Shown here: in pieces, positions 23,252 to 30,776 of the stretch
How the letters are laid out: each line of letters opens with the position of its first letter
Numbering within the stretch: the first letter of the stretch is position 1
DNA from: SCTD01 sp036675425
GTDB lineage: Bacteria > Actinomycetota > Actinomycetes > Mycobacteriales > SCTD01
Length of the DNA stretch: 44,655 nt
NCBI GenBank assembly: GCA_036675425.1
Contig: JAKFFB010000314.1
Location: 1 to 44,655 of the forward strand
Direction of reading: 5' to 3'
The notes under the pieces: generated by a model
Told to the model about the DNA's origin: nothing
The model's input: only the letters and a program-made list of their open reading frames with translations
Database searches by the model: none
Program-made: the position numbers and the translations under genes

Positions 23252-24979
23252 ATGAGGCAGACGCGGGTGTGGGCCCCCCTTCCCGAGCGGGTGGAGCTCG
23301 AGGTGGCCGGACAGCGGACGCCGATGCACGCGGAGGCCGGCGGCTGGTGGTCCGCGCCGCCGCTGCCGGCAGGGACGGACTACGCCTTCGTGCTCGACGG
23401 CGGACCTCCCCGGCCGGATCCGCGCGGCGCCTGGCAGCCGCACGGCGTCCACGGCCCGTCCCGGGTCGTGGACCACGACGCCTTCCCGTGGACCGACGAC
23501 CTGTGGCGCGGCGCCCGGCTCGAGGGCAGCGTCCTCTACGAGCTGCACGTCGGCACCTTCACCGAGGCCGGCTCCTTCGACGGCGCGATCGAGCGGCTCG
23601 ACCACCTCGTCGAGCTGGGCGTCGATGCCGTCGAGCTGCTGCCCTGCAACGCCTTCGCCGGCCGGTGGGGCTGGGGCTACGACGGCGTGGCGTGGTTCGC
23701 CGTCCACGAGCCGTACGGCGGCCCGGACGGGTTGAAGCGCTTCGTGGACGCCTGCCACGCCCGCGGGCTCGGCGTCGTGATGGACGTCGTCTACAACCAC
23801 CTCGGCCCGGCGGGGAACTACCTGCCGGAGTTCGGCCCGTACCTCACCGAGGCGCATGCCACGCCCTGGGGTCCGGCGGTCAACCTGGACCGTCCCGGCT
23901 CGGACGAGGTGCGGCGCTACGTGCTCGACAACGCGCTGATGTGGCTGCGGGACTACCACGTGGACGGGCTGCGGCTGGACGCCGTGCACGCCCTGGTCGA
24001 CGAGCGCGCGACGCACCTGCTCGAGGAGCTGGCGGTCGAGGTCGAGGCGCTGGGCGCCCACCTGCGCAAGCCGCTGTTCCTCATCGCCGAGAGCGACCTC
24101 AACGACGCCTCGGTGGTGACCTCCCGCGAGGCCGGCGGCTGGGGGCTCGACGGGCAGTGGGCCGACGACGTCCACCACGCCCTGCACGCGACGCTGACGG
24201 GTGAGTCCGCCGGCTACTACGCGGACTTCGTCGGGCTCGACAAGGTGGCGAAGGTGCTGCGGGAGGTCTTCCTGCACGACGGCGGGTGGTCGTCGTTCCG
24301 CGAGCGCGCGCACGGGCGGCCCGTCCCCGCGACGGTGCCCGGCCACCGCTTCGTCGTCTACCTGCAGGACCACGACCAGGTGGGCAACCGCGCGACCGGC
24401 GACCGCATCTCCGCCACGCTGTCTGACGGCCTGCTCAAGGTCGGCGCCGCGCTCGTGCTGACCTCGCCGTACACCCCCATGCTCTGGATGGGCGAGGAGT
24501 GGGGCGCGCGGACCCCCTGGCAGTTCTTCTCCGACCACGAGGGCGAGCTCGGCGAGGCGGTCCGCCAGGGACGGCGCGAGGAGTTCGCGGCTCACGGCTG
24601 GGCCACCGAGGACGTCCCGGACCCGCAGGCGGAGTCGACCTTCCGGGCCAGCCGGCTGGACTGGGCCGAGCTCGCCCAGGAGCGCCACGCAGGTCTGCTC
24701 CGCTGGACCCGCGACCTGATCGCACTCCGCCGGTCGCGGCCGGAGCTGACCGACGGCCGGCGCGACCGGGTCCGGGTCGCCCACGACCCCGACGGCCGCT
24801 GGATCGTCGTGCAGCGAGGTGCTGTGGCCGTCGTCTGCAACCTGTCCGGCGATCGCCTGGCCGTGCCGATCGACGGCAGCGCGGATCGGGTGCTGCTCTT
24901 CAGCGCCGAGGACCCGCGGTGCACGGCCGACAAGGTCGAGCTGGCCGCGGAGTCCGTCGTCGTGGTCGAGGTCGGCTGA
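23252..24979 (+). CDS. treZ: Malto-oligosyltrehalose trehalohydrolase
   Basis: This 575-residue GH13 enzyme releases trehalose from the TreY product. An N-terminal CBM48-like segment opens with RVWAPLPERVELEV. The catalytic residues are Asp243 in DGLRLDAVHA, Glu280 in IAESDLND and Asp375 in DHDQVGNR. ATG 23252 is chosen over a longer frame from 23114, because homologues start just before RVWAP. CAGGCT lies 6 bases before the ATG, which suggests a leaderless or very short-leader mRNA with its own promoter, consistent with its separation from treY by the cyclase gene. Confidence 0.96.
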   Translation: MRQTRVWAPLPERVELEVAGQRTPMHAEAGGWWSAPPLPAGTDYAFVLDGGPPRPDPRGAWQPHGVHGPSRVVDHDAFPWTDDLWRGARLEGSVLYELHVGTFTEAGSFDGAIERLDHLVELGVDAVELLPCNAFAGRWGWGYDGVAWFAVHEPYGGPDGLKRFVDACHARGLGVVMDVVYNHLGPAGNYLPEFGPYLTEAHATPWGPAVNLDRPGSDEVRRYVLDNALMWLRDYHVDGLRLDAVHALVDERATHLLEELAVEVEALGAHLRKPLFLIAESDLNDASVVTSREAGGWGLDGQWADDVHHALHATLTGESAGYYADFVGLDKVAKVLREVFLHDGGWSSFRERAHGRPVPATVPGHRFVVYLQDHDQVGNRATGDRISATLSDGLLKVGAALVLTSPYTPMLWMGEEWGARTPWQFFSDHEGELGEAVRQGRREEFAAHGWATEDVPDPQAESTFRASRLDWAELAQERHAGLLRWTRDLIALRRSRPELTDGRRDRVRVAHDPDGRWIVVQRGAVAVVCNLSGDRLAVPIDGSADRVLLFSAEDPRCTADKVELAAESVVVVEVG

Positions 24980-25073
24980 CGCTGCTGTGAGGGGCGTCTC
25001 GCCCCCGGGGGCAGGTGCCACCGCTGCGGTGTCGAAGCCTGCGGGGAGTACCCCGACTCCCAGGAGCTGCTCG

Positions 25074-26669
25074 ATGACCCGGTCCCGCTCGCTCGCCGCC
25101 GCCCTGCTCGCGGCCACGACGCTGGCCGTGCCCGCCGCGCTGTCGACCCCGGCCGGCGCTGCCGCACCGGCGCGCTCGACAGAGCTGGTCAAGGTGATCG
25201 CCTCGCTGGACGGCGACCTCGACCCGGCCCTCAGCGAGCGACTCGAGTCCGTGGGCGTCGTGCGCGGCCTGGAGCTGCCGACGATCGACGCGGTCGCGCT
25301 CACCCTGCCCGCCGCTGCCGTGCCGCTGGTCGCGGAGCTGCCTGGCGTGCAGGCGGTCGTGCCGCAGCGCCGGCTGGAGCTCCACCTCTACCGCTCCAAG
25401 GAGCAGATCAAGGCGCTCGGCGTGTCCGCCGCCGACCGCTACCGCTCCGGCACGCAGACCTTCGAGCGCCCTGGCGTGACCGGGGAGGGCGTGACCGTCG
25501 GGATCATCGACTCCGGCATCTTCGCCGAGCACCCCGGCTTCGGCGGCCGCGTCGTCACCGGGCTGAACTTCGAGTTCTCCGAGCTCGTCGACAGCGGCGT
25601 CGTGCCGGCCGGGCAGTGGGACGCGTACGCCGAGACGACAGGGGCCTCGGCGCTCCAGGACGAGGTCGGCCACGGGACGCACGTCGCCGGGACCGTCGGC
25701 GGCAGCGGTGAGGGCGCCCAGTCCGACCGCGACCTGTCCGGTGTCGCCCCCGACGTCTCCCTGGTCTCGCTGAAGATCGCGAGCGCCGCGAACGGCGTGG
25801 TCGAGGACGTCGGCTTCGAGGAGAACGCCCTCGCCGCCATCGACTACCTGATCCGGCACCGCGACCTCGGCGTCAACCTGACCAACAACAGCTGGGGCCT
25901 GCTGGAGACCGAGCCGAGCTCCGTTCCCGGTGGCGAGCCCACCGACTTCGACGCCGCCAACGCGGTCGTCGAGGCCGCCAGCGCGGCCGGGATCACGATG
26001 GTCTTCTCGGCCGGCAACGACGGCCCCGAGCCGGGCTCGATCAACCTCGACCCGGGCGGTGCCCCGTCGGCGATCACCGTCGCCGCTGCCTGCAAGGGCA
26101 TCGAGGAGGACCAGGGCGGCTCCTGCCCGGCCGGCGAGATCACCGGCTTCAGCAGCCGCGGCGCCGCGAACGGCACCGGCCCGCAGGTCGACGTCGCGGC
26201 CCCGGGCGACCAGATCCTCGCGCCCGTCTCCCCCGTGTCGGTGCTCACGCCGCTGACCGAGTGCCTCGACCCGGCAGAGCCGCTCTACTACTGCATCTCG
26301 GGCACGTCGATGGCCGCCCCGCACGTCGCGGGCGTCGTCGCGCTGATGCAGCAGGTCAAGCCGGACCTCACCCCCGCGCAGGCCGAGCGGTGCCTCGAGA
26401 CGACCGCGGACGACCTGCTCGCTCCCGGCGTCGACATCCACTCCGGCCACGGCATGGTCGACACCGTCGAGGCGCTGCGCTGCACGCACGCCCTCACCGC
26501 GCGGACCGCCCTCGGCGCTGCGCCCACCGTGGTCGCACCGCCCAGCGCGCCCGACACCGCGGCTCCGTCCGGCGGCTCGCTGCCCGCGACCGGCGGCGGC
26601 GTCGCTGCCGGGCTGCTCGGCGCTGTGGCCGTGGGCACCGCCCTCCTGCTGCGCCGCCGGCGGGCCTGA
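25074..26669 (+). CDS. Secreted subtilisin-like serine protease with LPATG sorting signal
   Basis: This 531-residue S8 peptidase has a signal peptide (about 1-29) and an I9-like propeptide (about 33-105). The catalytic domain carries Asp146 (GIIDSGI), His200 (GHGTHVAG) and Ser412 (SGTSMAAPHVAG). The C-terminus is a canonical sortase substrate tail: LPATG at 503-507, a hydrophobic helix and RRRRA. The mature enzyme is therefore predicted to be linked to the cell wall. AGGAG lies 7 bases before ATG 25074. The longer upstream frame overlaps treZ and is not used. No sortase gene is in the window. Confidence 0.93.
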   Translation: MTRSRSLAAALLAATTLAVPAALSTPAGAAAPARSTELVKVIASLDGDLDPALSERLESVGVVRGLELPTIDAVALTLPAAAVPLVAELPGVQAVVPQRRLELHLYRSKEQIKALGVSAADRYRSGTQTFERPGVTGEGVTVGIIDSGIFAEHPGFGGRVVTGLNFEFSELVDSGVVPAGQWDAYAETTGASALQDEVGHGTHVAGTVGGSGEGAQSDRDLSGVAPDVSLVSLKIASAANGVVEDVGFEENALAAIDYLIRHRDLGVNLTNNSWGLLETEPSSVPGGEPTDFDAANAVVEAASAAGITMVFSAGNDGPEPGSINLDPGGAPSAITVAAACKGIEEDQGGSCPAGEITGFSSRGAANGTGPQVDVAAPGDQILAPVSPVSVLTPLTECLDPAEPLYYCISGTSMAAPHVAGVVALMQQVKPDLTPAQAERCLETTADDLLAPGVDIHSGHGMVDTVEALRCTHALTARTALGAAPTVVAPPSAPDTAAPSGGSLPATGGGVAAGLLGAVAVGTALLLRRRRA

Positions 26670-26721
26670 CCCGGGACCAAAGCCTCTGTCGCACCGGACA
26701 TCGGCGGTCGACACTGTCCGT

Positions 26722-26913
26722 GTGAGCGAGCAGGCACGCACCCGACCGGATGCGAAGTGCCCGCTGCGGCCGGGGGACCCCTGCACGCTCTGCCAGCTCG
26801 ACGTCACCGGTCCGCAGGACTGCCCGCTGGTGTGGCTGGTGCGCACCGACGACGGGCTCGTGGAGGACCTGGCGGCTACCCGGCTTGTCGCGCGAGCGCG
26901 GTCAACCGGCTGA
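26722..26913 (+). CDS. Small conserved Cys-containing actinobacterial protein
   Basis: This 63-residue protein has CPLRPGDPCTLCQLDVTGPQD around residues 13-33, with a further Cys at position 34. I recognise this pattern from small uncharacterised actinobacterial proteins (probably DUF6767), likely metal-binding. GTG 26722 has GACACT 6 bases upstream, a possible -10 for a leaderless mRNA. Its last 38 bases overlap the 3' end of the convergent zapE gene. No function can be assigned. Confidence 0.65.
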   Translation: MSEQARTRPDAKCPLRPGDPCTLCQLDVTGPQDCPLVWLVRTDDGLVEDLAATRLVARARSTG

Positions 26914-27877
26914 CCGCACGCAGGTACTTCTTGCGGTAGCCGCCCTCCAGCAGCTCCGCCGGGAAGAGCTGGTCCAGCGGCACCCCCGAGGCCAGCACCG
27001 GGATGTCCCTGTCGTACAGCCGATCTGCCAGCACCACCAGCCGCAGCGCTGCTGCCTGGTCGTGCACCGGCTGCACGCCCGTCATCCCGAAGAGGGTGAC
27101 GCCGTCGACGAGAGCGCCGTACCGCGACGGGTGGAGCGATGCCAGGTGGTCGAGCAGCGCGTGGAACCCGTCGCAGGTGGCTGCCTCTTCGGCGGCCGTC
27201 CGCTCCACGACCACGGTCTCGTCGACGGGCGGCGGTGCGGCGGGCTGGCCGCGGTGCCGGTAGTCCTCGCCCTCGACGCGGATCGGCTCGAAATGGGCTG
27301 AGAGGCCTTGGATCTCGCGGAGGAAGTCCTGCGCGGCGAAGCGGCCCTCGCCGAGGGCCCCGGGCAGCGTGTTGCTGGTGGCGGCGACGCGGACGCCCGC
27401 GTCCACCAGCTTGCCGAGCAGGGTCGAGACCAGCACCGTGTCGCCCGGGTCGTCCAGCTCGAACTCGTCGACGGCGAGCAGCCGGTGCCCGCTCAGCGCC
27501 CGGACCGTCGCCCCGAAGCCGAGCGCCCCGACCAGGTGGGTGAGCTCGACGAAGGTGCCGTACGCCCGCGGCTCGGGCGCGGCGTGCCAGAGCGACGCGA
27601 GCAGGTGCGTCTTCCCCACGCCGTAGCCGCCGTCGAGGTAGACGCCCGGTCGCCGCGACGGCGCCTTGGCCTTGCCCAGCAGGCGCTTCCGCGGCGGCTC
27701 GAGCGTCGTGGAGAACTCCCGCAGCAGCATGACGGCGCGGGCCTGCGACGGGTGCTGCGGATCGGGCAGGTAGGTCTCGAAGCGCGCGCCGTCGAAGCGG
27801 GGCGGCGGCACCATGCCGGCCACCAGGGTGTCCGCCGGCACGACCGGCGCGCGGTCGACCAGGCGGGAGGCGGGCAC
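26876..27877 (-). CDS. zapE: Cell division ATPase ZapE (AFG1-like)
   Basis: This 333-residue P-loop ATPase of the AFG1/ZapE family destabilises FtsZ rings in E. coli and is related to mitochondrial LACE1. Walker A is GGYGVGKTHL and Walker B is LLAVDEFELDD. AATSNTLP and the C-terminal YRKKYLRAVSRL region match the family. I prefer GTG 27877, since homologues begin close to the SRLVDRAPVVP segment and a TAGGCT -10 lies 8 bases before it. An ATG at 27904 would put its start inside the divergent gene's start codon. Confidence 0.9.
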   Translation of the reverse strand: MPASRLVDRAPVVPADTLVAGMVPPPRFDGARFETYLPDPQHPSQARAVMLLREFSTTLEPPRKRLLGKAKAPSRRPGVYLDGGYGVGKTHLLASLWHAAPEPRAYGTFVELTHLVGALGFGATVRALSGHRLLAVDEFELDDPGDTVLVSTLLGKLVDAGVRVAATSNTLPGALGEGRFAAQDFLREIQGLSAHFEPIRVEGEDYRHRGQPAAPPPVDETVVVERTAAEEAATCDGFHALLDHLASLHPSRYGALVDGVTLFGMTGVQPVHDQAAALRLVVLADRLYDRDIPVLASGVPLDQLFPAELLEGGYRKKYLRAVSRLTALARQAG

Positions 27878-27885
27878 GAGGGATG

Positions 27886-27895
27886 AGCCTAGGGT
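27886..27895. promoter_or_regulatory. Overlapping bidirectional -10 elements for zapE and the APH-like gene
   Basis: The decamer AGCCTAGGGT reads TAGGGT on plus (27890-27895), 7 bases before ATG 27903. On minus it reads TAGGCT (27891-27886), 8 bases before GTG 27877. The two hexamers share two bases within a CCTAGG palindrome. Both spacings would place transcription at or next to the start codon, so both mRNAs are predicted to be leaderless. No -35 is obvious on either side. Confidence 0.5.
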
Positions 27896-27902
27896 GCAGC
27901 GC

Positions 27903-28949
27903 ATGACGACGACTGCCGGTGCCGACCCCTCCGTCGTGGGGCCGTACCTCGCCGAGGCCCTCGCCGACCGCACCTGGAAGGCCTGCTCCGTCACGCTCAT
28001 CGCGGGCGGCAAGAGCAACCTGACCTTCCGCGTGGACGCCGGCGGGAAGTCGGTGATCCTGCGTCGCCCGCCGCTGGGTCACGTGCTGCCCACCGCCCAC
28101 GACATGGTCCGCGAGCACACCGTGATGGAGGCGCTGGCCGACACCCCCGTGCCGGTCCCCCGGATGCTGCACCTGTGCACCAACCCCGACGTGCTGGGGC
28201 AGCCGTTCTACGTGATGGAGCTGGTCGAGGGCCACATCTGCCGGGACTCGCTCCCGGCCGGCTACGCCGACGAGCCGGAGCAGCGTCGGGCGATCGGCGA
28301 GGGGCTGGTCGCGGTGCTGGCAGCCCTGCACGAGGTCGACCCCTCTGCCGTCGGGCTCGAGGGGTTCGGCCGTCCGGACGGCTACCTGGAGCGGCAGGTG
28401 CGCCGCTGGGTGAAGCAGTGGGACGCCACGCGCATCGAGGGCCACGAGGCGCTGGACCGGCTGGCCGCCGACCTGGCGAGCGCCGTACCCGCGACCCAGC
28501 GCAGCACGATCGTGCACGGCGACTACCGGTTGGACAACACGATCCTCGACGTCGGGCAGCCGGGGCGCATCGTGGCCGTCCTCGACTGGGAGATGTCGAC
28601 CCTGGGTGACCCGCTGGCCGACCTCGGCATCCTGCTCGGCTACTGGTCGCAGGCCGACGACGGCGGCGCCCGCACGCAGGCGCTGGTGGTCCCGGCGGCG
28701 ACCGTCCTCCCGGGCTTCCCGACCCGTCAGGAGGTGGCGGAGCAGTACGCCCGGCTGACCGGGCTCGACCTGACCCCGCTCCCCTGGTACGCCGCGTTCG
28801 CCGCCTTCAAGCTCGCCGTCGTCTGCGCCGGGATCGTCGCGCGGGTGCGCGGCGGCGCGATGCTGGGCGACGGCTTCGAGGGCTTCGAGGAGCGCATCGG
28901 CCCGCTGGTCGAGATCGGGCGCACGACCCTGGCGGACCGGGCCGTCTAG
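27903..28949 (+). CDS. APH-like phosphotransferase family protein
   Basis: This 348-residue protein has the aminoglycoside-phosphotransferase/ACAD10-11-like kinase fold. The brace residues and catalytic loop are present: ILRRPP in the N-lobe, HGDYRLDN with His205 and Asp207, and the metal-binding LDWEMSTLGDP with Asp228. Members of this subgroup in actinobacteria are usually linked to hydroxyacyl or acyl-CoA metabolism rather than drug resistance; the substrate here is unknown. ATG 27903 has no ribosome-binding site but does have TAGGGT 7 bases upstream. Its stop shares CTAG with the convergent DoxX-like gene. Confidence 0.88.
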   Translation: MTTTAGADPSVVGPYLAEALADRTWKACSVTLIAGGKSNLTFRVDAGGKSVILRRPPLGHVLPTAHDMVREHTVMEALADTPVPVPRMLHLCTNPDVLGQPFYVMELVEGHICRDSLPAGYADEPEQRRAIGEGLVAVLAALHEVDPSAVGLEGFGRPDGYLERQVRRWVKQWDATRIEGHEALDRLAADLASAVPATQRSTIVHGDYRLDNTILDVGQPGRIVAVLDWEMSTLGDPLADLGILLGYWSQADDGGARTQALVVPAATVLPGFPTRQEVAEQYARLTGLDLTPLPWYAAFAAFKLAVVCAGIVARVRGGAMLGDGFEGFEERIGPLVEIGRTTLADRAV

Positions 28950-29311
28950 TCCCGTTCGTCCTTCGCGACCTTCAGCGCCCACAGCACCAGCGGCACCTGC
29001 AACGGCAGCCGCGCCAGGGCGACCCAGCGCGGGACGTCACCCGGCTCGAGCGCCATCCACACGTTGCCGGGGAAGACGGCGACGAAGAGGGCAGCGGCCG
29101 CGAGAGCGCCACGGCGGCGGGTCCTCGGCGCGGCGACGAGAGCCCCGACCGCCAGCTCCACGACCCCGCTGCCGTGCACCCAGGCGCGCGTGTCGCCGGG
29201 CAGCAGCGGCGGCACCAGCGGGTCGTAGAACTCCGGCTTGAGGAAGTGCGTCGCACCGGCGCCGATCAGCAGTCCGGCGAGGAGGTAGGGCGATGCGGCG
29301 CGGAGTCTCAC
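28946..29311 (-). CDS. DoxX-like small membrane protein
   Basis: This 121-residue protein has four predicted hydrophobic helices. The GATHFLKPEFYDPLVPP and ALFVAVFPGNVWMAL segments are typical of the DoxX/MauE-like family, whose members are associated with redox or respiratory functions. GTG 29311 is chosen because the hydrophobic N-terminus begins there. The frame beyond it is antisense to the FAD gene. It is divergent from the FAD oxidoreductase, with 36 bases between the start codons. Confidence 0.8.
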   Translation of the reverse strand: MRLRAASPYLLAGLLIGAGATHFLKPEFYDPLVPPLLPGDTRAWVHGSGVVELAVGALVAAPRTRRRGALAAAALFVAVFPGNVWMALEPGDVPRWVALARLPLQVPLVLWALKVAKDERD

Positions 29312-29334
29312 CCGCGCAGTCTGGACGGCATCCG

Positions 29335-29340
29335 TAGATT
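29335..29340 (+). promoter_or_regulatory. -10 element for a leaderless FAD oxidoreductase mRNA
   Basis: TAGATT matches the TANNNT core and lies 7 bases before ATG 29348. Transcription would begin at the start codon, and no ribosome-binding site is present. A -35 hexamer is not evident. Confidence 0.45.
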
Positions 29341-29347
29341 CCGCCCC

Positions 29348-30715
29348 ATGGGGGTGCTCGAGACCGACTACCTGGTCGTCGGAGCCGGTGCGATCGGACT
29401 GGCCTTCACGGACGTGCTCGTCGCCGAGAGCGACGCCGACGTGCTCCTCGTCGACCGCAGGCCCGACGTCGGCGGGCACTGGAACGACGCCTACCCCTTC
29501 GTGCGCCTGCACCAGCCTTCCGTCACGTACGGGCTCCCGTCCCTCCCGCTGGGCCAGAGCAGGGTGGTCGACGGGCAGCAGGAGCGCGCGACCGGAGCCG
29601 AGGTGCTGGACCACCTCCGCCGCGGGCTCGAGGAGGTGCTCCTGCCGTCGGGGCGGGTGCGCTTCCTCGGCGGCACGGGAGCCGATCTCGTCGGTCCGCC
29701 CCGACTGGTCGACCTGGCGACCGGCACGACGACCGACGTGCGCGTCCGCCGCAAGGTCGTCGACGCGACGCGGCTGTCGGGGCAGGTCCCCGCCACGGCG
29801 GCCCCGTCGTACGACGTCGCTGCCGGAGCCCGCTGGGTCCGCGTCGGCGAGCTGCCGGATGTCGCCGGAGAGGCCTCCTCGTACTGCGTCATCGGTGCGG
29901 GGAAGACGGGCATGGACGCCTGTCTCTGGCTGCTCGAGACCGGCGTCGACCCCGACGTCATCACCTGGGTCCGGCCACGGGACATGTGGCTGCTCGACCG
30001 GGCCTCCATCCAGCCGCTGGACGAGGTGGCCTCCGTCCTCGAGGGCATGGCGCTCGACCTGGAGGCGCTCGCGCTCGCCACGTCGCCTGAGGACCTGTTC
30101 GCCCGGCTGGAGGCGAGCGGCCGCCTGCTGCGTCTCGACGGCGAGGTCGTGCCGACCGGCTTCCGCTGCGCCTTCGTCGACGCTGCCGAGCTCGGGCGGC
30201 TGCGGTCGCTCCGGCGCGTCGTGCGCAAGGGTCACGTCCGCGGGGTCGAGGCGGACCGACTGGTGCTCACCGACGGCGAGGTCGCCCTGTCGCCTGACGC
30301 GCTGGTGATCGACTGCTCAGCCCGTGGCCTGCCGGCACTGCCGCCCGTCCCCGTCTTCACCGAGGACCGCGTGGCGGTTCAGTACGTGAGGCAGTGCTCG
30401 CCCACCTTCGGCGCGGCCCTGTGCGCGTGGGTGGAGGCGCATCGGGACGACGTCGACGAGCAGAACGCGCTCTGCCCGCCGAATCCGCCGCCGTCCGAGG
30501 CGCTCGACTGGATCCGCGTCACCCTGACCACCCTCCAGGCGGCGCGGGCCTGGCGCGGGGCGCCTGATCTGCTCGCCTGGATGGAGGGCTGTCGACTCGA
30601 CATCGCCCGTGGCGCCGCGGAGCACGCGCACGAGCAGCGCATGCAGGAAGCGTTCGTACGGCGGCAGACCCACCTCAAGCAGGCCGTCCAGCGCGCCGGC
30701 GTGCTGCGGGGCTGA
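29348..30715 (+). CDS. FAD-dependent oxidoreductase/monooxygenase-like protein
   Basis: This 455-residue flavoprotein has an N-terminal dinucleotide fold (VVGAGAIG near residue 10, followed by VDRRPDVGGHW). A second Rossmann motif (CVIGAGKTGMD, about 180-190) suggests NAD(P)H binding, as in flavin monooxygenases. The segment NDAYPFVRLHQPS resembles the FAD/NADPH-linking region of FMO-type enzymes. The substrate is unknown and no biosynthetic neighbours indicate one. The divergent DoxX-like membrane protein may share its redox context. Confidence 0.82.
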   Translation: MGVLETDYLVVGAGAIGLAFTDVLVAESDADVLLVDRRPDVGGHWNDAYPFVRLHQPSVTYGLPSLPLGQSRVVDGQQERATGAEVLDHLRRGLEEVLLPSGRVRFLGGTGADLVGPPRLVDLATGTTTDVRVRRKVVDATRLSGQVPATAAPSYDVAAGARWVRVGELPDVAGEASSYCVIGAGKTGMDACLWLLETGVDPDVITWVRPRDMWLLDRASIQPLDEVASVLEGMALDLEALALATSPEDLFARLEASGRLLRLDGEVVPTGFRCAFVDAAELGRLRSLRRVVRKGHVRGVEADRLVLTDGEVALSPDALVIDCSARGLPALPPVPVFTEDRVAVQYVRQCSPTFGAALCAWVEAHRDDVDEQNALCPPNPPPSEALDWIRVTLTTLQAARAWRGAPDLLAWMEGCRLDIARGAAEHAHEQRMQEAFVRRQTHLKQAVQRAGVLRG

Positions 30716-30740
30716 CTCGAGAAGAAGTCCGCGACAAGCC

Positions 30741-30770
30741 TTGACATTCGAACTGGTGTTCGACGAGGAT
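30741..30770 (+). promoter_or_regulatory. Promoter of the DUF222-ligase run
   Basis: A perfect -35 TTGACA at 30741-30746 is followed after 18 bases by GAGGAT at 30765-30770, a weak -10 with the conserved A2 and T6. The start would fall at or beside ATG 30777, giving a leaderless mRNA. A LexA box fills the spacer, so repressor and polymerase would compete for the same DNA. Confidence 0.6.
30748..30763. promoter_or_regulatory. LexA (SOS) box
   Basis: TCGAACTGGTGTTCGA is an exact match to the actinobacterial SOS consensus TCGAAC-N4-GTTCGA, with both 6-bp arms perfect. It sits between a TTGACA -35 and the start of the DUF222/HNH gene, the classic position for LexA repression. 13E12-family genes in Mycobacterium tuberculosis also carry LexA sites. 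Confidence 0.9.
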
Positions 30771-30776
30771 GTGCGC

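Noticed and set aside
27903..28949. Aminoglycoside resistance gene
   Set aside because: The protein matches the ACAD10/11-like branch of the APH fold, and nothing in the sequence indicates drug modification.
24900..28982. Minus-strand open frame of 1360 codons across the subtilase and APH-like genes
   Set aside because: It is mostly antisense to well-supported genes and crosses several of them. It has no recognisable domains and results from the scarcity of stop codons in high-GC DNA.
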